Positions 1 through 6,990 of a stretch of DNA of 16,647 nucleotides are shown here, piece by piece. Where the stretch lies: positions 1 to 16,647 of the forward strand of contig DNNV01000256.1 in NCBI GenBank assembly GCA_003497505.1, given 5' to 3'. The notes beneath the pieces are model-generated. The model searched no databases and had not been told where the DNA came from. It was given only the letters and a program-made list of their open reading frames with translations. Within the stretch, counting starts at the first letter, position 1, and each line of letters begins with the position of its first letter. The translations under genes were made by a program, and so were the position numbers. This stretch comes from Clostridiales bacterium. GTDB lineage: Bacteria; Bacillota; Clostridia; Tissierellales; Sedimentibacteraceae.

Positions 1-553
1 GGGAAACAGGCATAAGTGCGTGAGAATGGAATTTAGTTCATTTATAGACGTTAAAATCAATAGTTTTTGCTATATAGTATGTAGAGATACTTGTAACAAC
101 ACATGCGTTGCTGCATAACATGGGTTGTACATTAAAGCAAAAAAATAATTATACAAAAATGCTTCACGTAGTTTACGCCATTTTCTGCTTTATCTTTTCC
201 AAACGTTAAAAACCTTATTTTAGCTGAAGATTTTTTATTGAAATATAGAGATTCTTGTTAAAGGTCTACTCTAAAAAAATTTTCGATTATTATGCAACTT
301 TTTACTATTAATATTCACTTATTAAAAGTATCTCCTTTATTTGTGCAAAATCCTTCATATTTATGGCAAGACATGCTCTACCGCATACCATGGTTATACG
401 AGCATAGTAACAATTGTTCCGTGTAAATGCGACAAATATATGTTTAAGCACATGTGGCTGGGATATATATACATGTGATAATAAAAATATAATGCACACA
501 AGCATCATGCTTTTATATAGATAACAATTAATTATGAAATTTTGGAGGAAAAG
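1..553. other. AT-rich non-coding stretch upstream of the adhesin
   Basis: No convincing gene is visible here on either strand. The only sizeable open frame is a 66-codon minus-strand frame at 308-508, which resembles no family and has no good ribosome site. No riboswitch core such as a c-di-GMP, T-box or SAM signature was recognised. A TATAAT lies at 488-493, about 60 nt before the adhesin start, but nothing close to TTGACA sits 17 nt upstream, so I do not call a promoter. Two ACATGT motifs at 450-455 and 471-476 lie exactly 21 bp apart. The adhesin transcript probably starts somewhere within 440-500, but this is inference. Confidence 0.5.
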
Positions 554-3500
554 ATGAAAAATATTAAGAATGACAGAGAAAAAAATATCAGCATTATTTT
601 AATGTTGATAATGGTGCTTCAGATGATGATGCCTGTGAGCTTCGCTTATGGAGAAGAGACGCTCAATAATATAGATACTGCAGAAGACATAGTATCAGAA
701 AGTATAGTGGCAAATACAACATCGGGTTCAGGTATAGGCGGGACACCGTCACTTCCGGAAGGTGGAGCCGATCCGGATGCAATAAACGGAATAACTGTTA
801 ATATTGAATTCAGAGATAGAGATGGAAAGGTAATAGACCATAAAACTAATACTGTTCCTGCGGACGCAAGTGTAAAGCTTAATATCGGGTTTGAAATCAC
901 GGATATGGATAATAGCGGAAACGGCGTTGTTGACACCTCTAAGGATTACATCATCAAGATTGCTGATGAAATAAGCATATCTAAAGATGAGACAATAGAT
1001 CTGATTTACAACGGCGAAAGTGTAGGTACGGCTGTAATAGGTAAAAACGGTACTATAACAGTTAGATTTAACGGTAATATTAATAAATATACTGAAGATA
1101 GAACAGCGTGGATTGAAGCAAACGGCGGCTTGGACGAGTCTGTATTAGGACAGGGAGGAGACAGGACACTTGAGTTTGAGGTGGACGGAAAAACTGAAAG
1201 AATAGAAATAAAGGTTGAAGAAATAGAGAATGAAGAAACAGTAACACTTAATAAGACAGGAAGTTATAACGAAAGCAAAAATGAAATAACATGGACTGTC
1301 ACAGTGACGGCAAAAACAATACCACATGGCGGAAAAATAAAAAATGTGAAGATTCAGGACATAGTGGAAGAGGGACATACATATGTAAAGCACATTATTG
1401 ACAATACAGAGTACACAACACTTTCGGATTTTATATTTGAGGAAATGAAGGACGGAGATATAAAGACTATTAAGGTAATAACAAAACCTGATATGTCACA
1501 GATAGGTGCAGATAAGCAAGGGAAAGATGTTGTATTTAAAAATACTGTTGTTGGAAGCTTTGGAACTGAAGAAAATAAAATACCTCAGGTAGAGGCTTCG
1601 GTTAAAACTAAAATAGAATTTATTAATAAGAGTGATGCTAAATACGATCCGAAAAACAGAGATACAATAGCATGGACTATAGTATTAAATAAAAACTACC
1701 TTGATATGCCGGCAGGAACAAAGCTGACAGATAAAATCCCGGAAGGTTTGAAGTTAGAAGGAGAAGTAACCATGTCTCCCGCAATAGCAGGAGCAAAAGT
1801 GACTAAGGCCGAAGACGGAAGTGGATTTACTGTATTATTTGAACAAGGATTAAGTGAAAAGGTAACTGTAAGCTATAAAACAAAGATAACAGATGAGAAT
1901 GCATATGAGCCTAATAAACCAGTGAGTTATGTGAATAAAGCACAGTTAGAATGGGGAAATGTTCAAAAGGCAGAGGATACAGGAACAGTTGGAATTGGAA
2001 GAACCGTAATTGGTAAGGAATGGGCCGGATACAACCCAAGCAATCACACAATACAGTGGAAGATAAGGGTAAATAATGATAGACTGAACATTGTTGATCC
2101 TGTTGTGACAGATACACTTCCCAAAGAGTTGGAGTATGTAAGCTATAGTATGGGAGAAGGTACAAAAGATATATGGGGAGAACCGAAACTTGGAACAGAT
2201 GCAGAAGGAAGACAAACAATAACTTTCGCTTACGAAGGATATATAAATGAAATGTATTTAATTCAATTAACAACTAAGATTAAGGATGAATACAAGGATA
2301 TATACGGAGCAAACAAGAACACAAATTTTACAAATAAAGTTGCTCTAAAAGGAGATAACCTGACAGAAAAATCGGCAACAGCAACGGAAACATATAGGAG
2401 CACTGTAATTGCAAAAACCGGAACAGGATATGACTATGTAAACAGAAAAGCAACATGGAAAATAATAGTAAACCAAAATAAAATGCTAATAAAAAGTGCG
2501 GTTGTCACAGATGTAATAGGAATGCATCATGATTTTGTACCAGGTTCACTGAAAATAAACGGAGAATCGGCTGAAGGCAAGTACACAGTATCCGAAGACG
2601 GAAAGACATTGACTACAACATTGGGGGAAATAAACGATGTAGTGGTTATAACCTATGAAACGCAAATACCGGAAGAACAGCTGAAAATATTGTTTGAAAA
2701 AAACGGAAGACCGGAACTTGAAAACAATGCAAAAATAACCGGAGATGAAATAAAAGCCGGCGGAGAGACAATCAAGGGCAAGCAACAAATCAACAATACG
2801 GTTGTAAGCAAGAAGGCAAACTACACACCCGGAGAGGATTCAATTGAATGGGTAGTTGAAGTTAACTTAAATCAGGTTAATTTTGGTGATGTGGATGTTG
2901 AGCTTGAAGATAAGCTGCAGGATGGTCTCATCTTGGATAAAAAAAGCGTTAAGCTGTATAAATTGGAGATGAAGGCTGACGGTACATATAACATAGGAAG
3001 TGAATCTGATAAGGTAACGGTCGATTATGATATAGATACTAATAATGTTGTATTCAACCTCGGAAAGGTAGATAAAGCATATCTCCTGAAATTCAGGACG
3101 GATATCGCCGGAGATAGCGCAGATAAAGTAATTAAAAATACTATAACACTGAAGGGTTACAGTGATAAAGATAACAGTTCAGAAGCATCTATACCGGTGA
3201 AATTTGACAATTCAACAGGAGGAGCAAGCGGAAGCAACACGAGAGGCAGCATACGAATTATTAAAAATGACGATCTCGGAACTCCAATTATGGGAGTAGA
3301 ATTTGAGCTGCTTGGTGCGAATGATAAAAAATTTGGTTCTGGTTTTACGGATGAAGACGGAATTTTAGAGTTTGGAGATTTATTGATGGGAACCTATTAT
3401 ATCAAGGAAACCAATACTCCGGACGGATATGTGAAGATGGACGAATACACAACTATTGTACTGAAAAAGGGATTTGACGGTGAAATTGATCTTAAGCATC

Positions 3501-4447
3501 AGGAAGTTGTAATAGTAAACGAAAAAATCAGAGAAGGCGAAATAAATGTTATAAAGGTAGACGGCTCAGACAGACTGCCAGGTGCTGAGTTTGGAATATA
3601 CAAAAATGGTGGAGACACTCCTGTAAAGACAGCGGTTTCTGATAATGGCGGGGTAGTAACTTTTGAAAAAATGACTGCGGGAGAATTCTTAATTAAAGAA
3701 ATAAAGGCTCCTGAAGGATACGTGAAATCTGAAGCGGTAATATATGTCAGGGTTGTAAAGGATGGTGCAGGGCTGAGGGCCGAATACAGCAAGGACGGAA
3801 AAGAGTATTCAGCAGATGTGCCGGAATTTGAAAACAACTCAATAGATATTGTGCTTAACAAAAAAGACGGAAATAACAATTCTCTGCAGGGAGCAGAATT
3901 TACCCTGTACGACGAGGATGGAACGACTGTATTTGAAAATCGTAAGGCTGTAAAAAGCAATGATGACGGAAAGGTTGTATTCAAGGCAGTTCCGGCAGGA
4001 AAATATATCATCAAGGAGACTAAGGCACCGGCAGGATATAATGGATTTGACAAGGCTATTGCAGCGGAAGTAAAAGCGGATGGGACATTCGTATTAACTG
4101 TGGGCGGAGAAGTCCTTGACGATAATACCGTTATTAATGAAAGAAAGCCTGAAACACCTGAAAAGCCAGAGAAACCCGAAAAACCTGTTGAACCAAAAAA
4201 ACCTGAAACACCAGACAATCCGGATAATGAAACAATAGATGAAACCGACGTACCTTTGGACGGAGGGGAAGAGGAAATAATTAATGAACCGGAAGTACCT
4301 GAGGGAACAACAAACCTTGGAGATAAGCTTCCTAATACAGGCTATGTACTTAATACATGGATGTTGACAGCCATAGGCTTTATATTCATATTGACGGGAG
4401 CTTTTACTTCAGAAAAAAGGAAGAAAAGTCAGAAGAGCTATAGTTGA
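554..4447 (+). CDS. LPXTG-anchored multi-domain surface adhesin with collagen-binding-like repeats and SpaA/Cna-B domains
   Basis: This is a 1297-residue surface protein predicted to be joined to peptidoglycan by a sortase and to mediate adhesion. Residues 1-31 form a basic/hydrophobic signal peptide ending near SFAYG. An N-terminal domain covers about 70-230. Five modules follow, each opening with a Y-x(6-9)-I/T-x-W-x-I/V-x-V signature near residues 235, 365, 495, 627 and 758, and resembling collagen-binding-type domains. Three SpaA/Cna-B domains span about 898-1195. Each has the Lys and Glu expected for an internal isopeptide bond (K904/E952, K1001/E1049, K1103/E1155) and an Asn near its end. 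A PEKPEKP-type stalk (1198-1226), LPNTG (1259-1263), a hydrophobic segment and a basic tail KRKK complete the protein. I chose ATG 554 because GGAGG at 544-548 lies 5 nt upstream. A TTG at 542 is in frame but has no ribosome site. No sortase gene is present in the window. Ligand unknown. Confidence 0.93.
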   Translation: MKNIKNDREKNISIILMLIMVLQMMMPVSFAYGEETLNNIDTAEDIVSESIVANTTSGSGIGGTPSLPEGGADPDAINGITVNIEFRDRDGKVIDHKTNTVPADASVKLNIGFEITDMDNSGNGVVDTSKDYIIKIADEISISKDETIDLIYNGESVGTAVIGKNGTITVRFNGNINKYTEDRTAWIEANGGLDESVLGQGGDRTLEFEVDGKTERIEIKVEEIENEETVTLNKTGSYNESKNEITWTVTVTAKTIPHGGKIKNVKIQDIVEEGHTYVKHIIDNTEYTTLSDFIFEEMKDGDIKTIKVITKPDMSQIGADKQGKDVVFKNTVVGSFGTEENKIPQVEASVKTKIEFINKSDAKYDPKNRDTIAWTIVLNKNYLDMPAGTKLTDKIPEGLKLEGEVTMSPAIAGAKVTKAEDGSGFTVLFEQGLSEKVTVSYKTKITDENAYEPNKPVSYVNKAQLEWGNVQKAEDTGTVGIGRTVIGKEWAGYNPSNHTIQWKIRVNNDRLNIVDPVVTDTLPKELEYVSYSMGEGTKDIWGEPKLGTDAEGRQTITFAYEGYINEMYLIQLTTKIKDEYKDIYGANKNTNFTNKVALKGDNLTEKSATATETYRSTVIAKTGTGYDYVNRKATWKIIVNQNKMLIKSAVVTDVIGMHHDFVPGSLKINGESAEGKYTVSEDGKTLTTTLGEINDVVVITYETQIPEEQLKILFEKNGRPELENNAKITGDEIKAGGETIKGKQQINNTVVSKKANYTPGEDSIEWVVEVNLNQVNFGDVDVELEDKLQDGLILDKKSVKLYKLEMKADGTYNIGSESDKVTVDYDIDTNNVVFNLGKVDKAYLLKFRTDIAGDSADKVIKNTITLKGYSDKDNSSEASIPVKFDNSTGGASGSNTRGSIRIIKNDDLGTPIMGVEFELLGANDKKFGSGFTDEDGILEFGDLLMGTYYIKETNTPDGYVKMDEYTTIVLKKGFDGEIDLKHQEVVIVNEKIREGEINVIKVDGSDRLPGAEFGIYKNGGDTPVKTAVSDNGGVVTFEKMTAGEFLIKEIKAPEGYVKSEAVIYVRVVKDGAGLRAEYSKDGKEYSADVPEFENNSIDIVLNKKDGNNNSLQGAEFTLYDEDGTTVFENRKAVKSNDDGKVVFKAVPAGKYIIKETKAPAGYNGFDKAIAAEVKADGTFVLTVGGEVLDDNTVINERKPETPEKPEKPEKPVEPKKPETPDNPDNETIDETDVPLDGGEEEIINEPEVPEGTTNLGDKLPNTGYVLNTWMLTAIGFIFILTGAFTSEKRKKSQKSYS

Positions 4448-4450
4448 ATG

Positions 4451-4475
4451 AGGGAGAGCATGGCTCTCCCTTTAT
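4451..4475 (+). terminator. Rho-independent terminator after the adhesin gene
   Basis: A perfect 9-bp stem AGGGAGAGC / GCTCTCCCT (4451-4459 with 4463-4471) closes a 3-nt loop and starts 3 nt after the stop codon. It is followed by TTATT, a short and imperfect U-tract, so termination may be partial. Confidence 0.75.
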
Positions 4476-4510
4476 TCATAGATAGGTGACGGCTTAGATG
4501 TAAAAAAGTA

Positions 4511-4539
4511 TTGACAAAGCAATTTGGGTGAATTATAAT
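4511..4539 (+). promoter_or_regulatory. Sigma-A promoter of the T-box importer operon
   Basis: Consensus -35 TTGACA (4511-4516) and consensus -10 TATAAT (4534-4539) are separated by 17 bp. Transcription should start near 4546, about 15 nt before T-box stem I, which fits a leader-controlled operon. Confidence 0.88.
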
Positions 4540-4560
4540 AATCAACAATATGAATAATCA

Positions 4561-4832
4561 ATGCGTTGAAGCAGAGAAAGATATTTTATCATTTTCAGAG
4601 AGTCGGGTGAGGTGTGAGCCGATAATGAGATAATATGTAATATTCACTGCAGAGCATGTCCGTTCAAAGCTTAGTGCCAGTAGGCGGATACGTGTACCCA
4701 CGTTACAGGGTTAGAGGTTGTCAGACCTCGAAGAGTGATGATTATATCATAATTAGGGTGGTACCGCGGAGTCTTTCGTCCCTATAAGCACATTGGAACA
4801 GTGTGTTTATAGGAATGAAAGATTTTTTTATG
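4561..4832 (+). promoter_or_regulatory. T-box riboswitch, probable Phe (UUC) specifier
   Basis: This is a tRNA-sensing leader that allows read-through when the matching tRNA is uncharged. Stem I base ATGC/GCAT (4561-4564 with 4654-4657) is followed by a GA-rich kink-turn region, then helix GCAG/CTGC (4571-4574 with 4647-4650). Above these lie the AGAGAG bulge (4597-4602) and the TCGG/CCGA apical stem (4603-4606 with 4619-4622). Just 5' of CTGC the specifier loop reads TTC (4643-4645) and A (4646), the normal codon-plus-purine arrangement. Hairpins at 4690-4703 and 4714-4729 match the middle stems. The T-box core AGGGTGGTACCGCGG is at 4755-4769. Its AGGG can pair with CCCT at 4780-4783 to form the antiterminator. 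The bulge TGGT (4759-4762) pairs with a tRNA ending ACCA, so the discriminator base is A. The riboswitch call is firm. The Phe specificity is my folding by eye. Confidence 0.95.
4772..4830 (+). terminator. T-box leader terminator
   Basis: A long hairpin pairs TCTTTC (4772-4777) with GAAAGA (4817-4822), and CCTATAA with TTATAGG above that, followed by seven T (4823-4829). Its 5' arm includes CCCT at 4780-4783, which is also needed by the antiterminator, so the two structures exclude each other. Confidence 0.9.
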
Positions 4833-4840
4833 TCTTAACC

Positions 4841-4871
4841 CCATTTTTCGACCGAAGGGAGAAAAAAATGG
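4841..4871 (+). repeat. Hairpin repeat A, loop GACCGAAGGGAG
   Basis: The arms CCATTTTT (4841-4848) and AAAAATGG (4864-4871) are perfectly complementary. CC at 4839-4840 could also pair with GG at 4873-4874 across one bulged base. The loop contains GACCGAAGGGAG (4850-4861). It differs from hairpin B in stem sequence but shares the loop. No long T-run follows, so it is not an ordinary terminator. I do not know a named family for it. Confidence 0.75.
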
Positions 4872-4890
4872 CGGTAGGTCAAACGCACAG

Positions 4891-4937
4891 AATGCCCAAT
4901 TTATGCGACCGGAGGGAGCAAATAAATTGGATGCATT
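4891..4937 (+). repeat. Hairpin repeat B, loop GACCGGAGGGAG
   Basis: The arms CCAATTTAT (4896-4904) and ATAAATTGG (4922-4930) are perfectly complementary. They are extended outward by AATGC (4891-4895) with GCATT (4933-4937) across a 2-nt bulge, and inward by GC with GC. The loop GACCGGAGGGAG (4907-4918) differs from that of hairpin A at one base. No T-run follows. Two copies 55 nt apart suggest a repeated RNA or DNA element. Confidence 0.78.
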
Positions 4938-5003
4938 CCCCTGCGATACCTTGAACATACAAAGTCATAAACGAAGAGATAGAAACGTGAAACTTTATAA
5001 TCG

Positions 5004-5028
5004 ATATAAACTTGGCCAAAGTTGATAT
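5004..5028. promoter_or_regulatory. Imperfect dyad upstream of the binding-protein gene
   Basis: ATATAAACTT (5004-5013) and AAGTTGATAT (5019-5028) are inverted copies with one mismatch around GGCCA. The dyad starts 3 nt after a TATAAT (4996-5001). It could be an operator for a second promoter or a weak RNA hairpin. Neither role is shown. Confidence 0.3.
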
Positions 5029-5068
5029 AAATAAAAACAAACAATATTGAATATTCCAGGAGGAAATT

Positions 5069-6085
5069 ATGAAATTAAATATTTTGAAAAGAACATTAGC
5101 GTTAGCATTGATAGTGCCTGTAATTTTAACCGGATGCTCGGATACAGCGAGCAAGACTCCTGCTGAAGGCGGAGGAAACGAAAAATCGTCAGAAGGTGAG
5201 AAAACATACAAGATAGGTATTTCGCAGCTTATTGAGCACCCGTCTCTTGACCAGGCGCGAGATGGATTTATTGACGGATTGAAGGAGCTTGGAATAAATG
5301 CTGAAACCGAATATGCAAGCGCTCAGGGAGAGCCGTCCAATACTCAGATGATAGCGGAGAAATTCGTTAAGGATAAGGTGGATTTGATTTACACTATAGC
5401 TACACTGTCCACGCAGTCAGCTAAGCAGGCTACCAAGGGAAATAATATTCCGGTTATATTCTCATCCGTAACGGATCCTGTGTATTCTGAAATAGTTGAA
5501 AGCCATGACAAAATAGAAAATGTAACGGGCGTTACAGACAAGGTTGAGGCTTTGGAGATTTTAAAATCGGCTGCTGATTTAAAGGAAGGCGCCAAGGTTG
5601 TGGGCATAATTTACAATACTGGCGAATCGAACTCTGAGGTTCAGATTGAAGAGGTGAGGACAGCAGCTGAAAAGCTTGGTATGACTGTTGAAACCGTAGG
5701 AATAACAACTGTAAACGACATACCTCAGGCCGTTAACACGCTGGCTAAGAAAATAGATGTTATGTACATCATATCTGATAATACTGTTGCTTCAGCCATC
5801 GACCTAGTAGCAAATCTATGTGTTGAGAAGAAGATACTGACATTGTCTACAATTGAAACTCAGGCAGAAAACGGAATACTTATGAGCAACGGATTGAATT
5901 ATTATGGTCTTGGAAAGCAGGCGGCTGAAATTGCAAAGCAAATACTTGTTGACGGCAAGGATATCAAGACAATTTCAGTTGAGCAGCCTTCAGGGCTTAA
6001 GAAAATAGTAAATGTAAAGACAATGGAAGCATTGGGACTTACAAAGGACAACAAAGCATTCGAGGGAGCAGAATTTATAGAATAA
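5069..6085 (+). CDS. ABC importer substrate-binding lipoprotein, TrpX-like family
   Basis: This 338-residue protein would capture an amino acid or similar small ligand outside the membrane and deliver it to the permease encoded next. Residues 1-22 form a lipoprotein signal with lipobox LTGC, lipidated Cys at 23. An acidic, Glu/Gly/Ser-rich linker follows, then a two-lobed periplasmic-binding fold beginning YKIGISQLIEHP. The family is the ABC_sub_bind type (COG2984), whose members near T-boxes are often named TrpX. The start is supported by AGGAGG at 5058-5063, 5 nt before the ATG. The T-box upstream makes amino-acid uptake very likely. Because the specifier looks like Phe, I do not use the trpX symbol. 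T-ending codons are clearly commoner here than in the two following genes. Confidence 0.88.
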   Translation: MKLNILKRTLALALIVPVILTGCSDTASKTPAEGGGNEKSSEGEKTYKIGISQLIEHPSLDQARDGFIDGLKELGINAETEYASAQGEPSNTQMIAEKFVKDKVDLIYTIATLSTQSAKQATKGNNIPVIFSSVTDPVYSEIVESHDKIENVTGVTDKVEALEILKSAADLKEGAKVVGIIYNTGESNSEVQIEEVRTAAEKLGMTVETVGITTVNDIPQAVNTLAKKIDVMYIISDNTVASAIDLVANLCVEKKILTLSTIETQAENGILMSNGLNYYGLGKQAAEIAKQILVDGKDIKTISVEQPSGLKKIVNVKTMEALGLTKDNKAFEGAEFIE

Positions 6086-6134
6086 CCGGAGAATCGGCTG
6101 CAATAGTTCTATATTAAAATCATCAGGAGGAATC

Positions 6135-6980
6135 ATGAATACATTAATATTGACATCAGTGGAGCAGGGACTGATATTTGCAGTCCTTGCCATAGGCGTA
6201 ACCATAACATACAAAATACTTGACTTTGCAGATTTGTCAGTGGAAGGAACATTCCCCATGGGAGCCTTTATATTTGCAAGATTCATAACCTCGGGAGCCG
6301 GTCCCGTTATCAGCACAGCGCTGGCATTCTTTATAGGAACGCTGGCAGGACTTCTGACATACACCCTTAACATCAAACTGAAAATTAAGGCATTACTTTC
6401 GGGAATACTCACAATGACAATACTGTATTCTGTAAACCTCAGAATGAACGGAAAATCAAACATAGGACTGTTCAGCCATCCGTCAATATTTGACGGAGCG
6501 AGCACTCTGATAGTACTGATAATCATCGTAGCAGCCGTGAAGCTCCTGATGGATATGTTCCTTAAAACAGAAATAGGCTATATGCTGGTGGCAACAGGAG
6601 ACAATGAAACACTGGTGAAATCATTGGGAGAAGATTCGAACAAATACAAGCTCATAGGGCTGATGCTATCAAACGGGCTTGTGGCAATGAGCGGTGCGCT
6701 GATGGCACAATACCAGGGGTTTTCAGAAATAACCATGGGGACGGGGATAATAGTAGTATCCCTGGCCTCAATAATAGTGGGAGACACCATACTGAAAGAA
6801 AAAAAGCTGAAGAATTCCACAAGAGCAATAATGGGAGCGTTGGTGTACAAATTCATAGGAGCAGTGGCAATAGACCTTGGACTTAAGCCAACAGACTTAA
6901 GAGCAGTAAACGCAATAATAGTAATAGCATTTTTAAGCTACAACACATTCGGTCCCCAGCTTAAAAAGCTGAATAAATAA
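6135..6980 (+). CDS. ABC importer permease, TrpY-like
   Basis: This 281-residue integral membrane protein would form the channel for the ligand delivered by the upstream lipoprotein. It is almost wholly hydrophobic, with about eight predicted membrane segments and a cytoplasmic loop around GDNETLVKSLGEDSNKYKLIG. That loop is the kind of segment that contacts the ATPase in branched-chain-type (BPD_transp_2) permeases. Length and family (COG4120) fit a complete gene. AGGAGG at 6125-6130 precedes ATG 6135. The gene begins 49 nt after the lipoprotein gene with no terminator between, so they are co-transcribed. Its third codon positions rarely hold T (6 of the first 40 codons, 5 of 40 sampled around 6538-6657), unlike OppB (13 of 40). 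Confidence 0.88.
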   Translation: MNTLILTSVEQGLIFAVLAIGVTITYKILDFADLSVEGTFPMGAFIFARFITSGAGPVISTALAFFIGTLAGLLTYTLNIKLKIKALLSGILTMTILYSVNLRMNGKSNIGLFSHPSIFDGASTLIVLIIIVAAVKLLMDMFLKTEIGYMLVATGDNETLVKSLGEDSNKYKLIGLMLSNGLVAMSGALMAQYQGFSEITMGTGIIVVSLASIIVGDTILKEKKLKNSTRAIMGALVYKFIGAVAIDLGLKPTDLRAVNAIIVIAFLSYNTFGPQLKKLNK

Positions 6981-6990
6981 GGAGGCAAAA

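Larger units (their letters stand above)
4833..5068 (+). other. Untranslated stretch between the T-box terminator and the binding-protein gene
   Basis: About 236 nt of leader remain after the T-box terminator, longer than usual for a T-box operon. It holds two hairpins with one shared loop (listed separately), an imperfect dyad at 5004-5028 and a TATAAT at 4996-5001 that lacks a recognisable -35. No gene is visible in it. Confidence 0.6.

Noticed and set aside
84..262. Similar stretches around GAGATACTTGTAA and GAGATTCTTGTTAA as a direct repeat
   Set aside because: There are only two imperfect short copies with different surroundings. This is not enough to support a repeat.
308..508. 66-codon minus-strand open frame in the upstream stretch
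   Set aside because: It has no recognisable domain and no ribosome site, and its composition is that of random AT-rich DNA.
542..553. Upstream TTG start for the adhesin
   Set aside because: It would place the ribosome site GGAGG inside the coding region. ATG 554 is correctly spaced from it.
3499..4218. 239-codon minus-strand open frame opposite the end of the adhesin gene
   Set aside because: It is rich in Ser/Pro/Phe and mirrors the Pro/Glu/Lys-rich repeats and SpaA domains of the sense strand. It has no family resemblance or ribosome site.
4147..4230. Repetitive CCTGAAA/CCAGAGAAA DNA as a CRISPR or satellite array
   Set aside because: It is the in-frame Pro-Glu-Lys wall stalk of the adhesin, with no repeat-spacer structure.
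5990..6526. 178-codon minus-strand frame opposite the binding-protein/permease junction
   Set aside because: It runs opposite two well-supported genes and their ribosome site and resembles no family.
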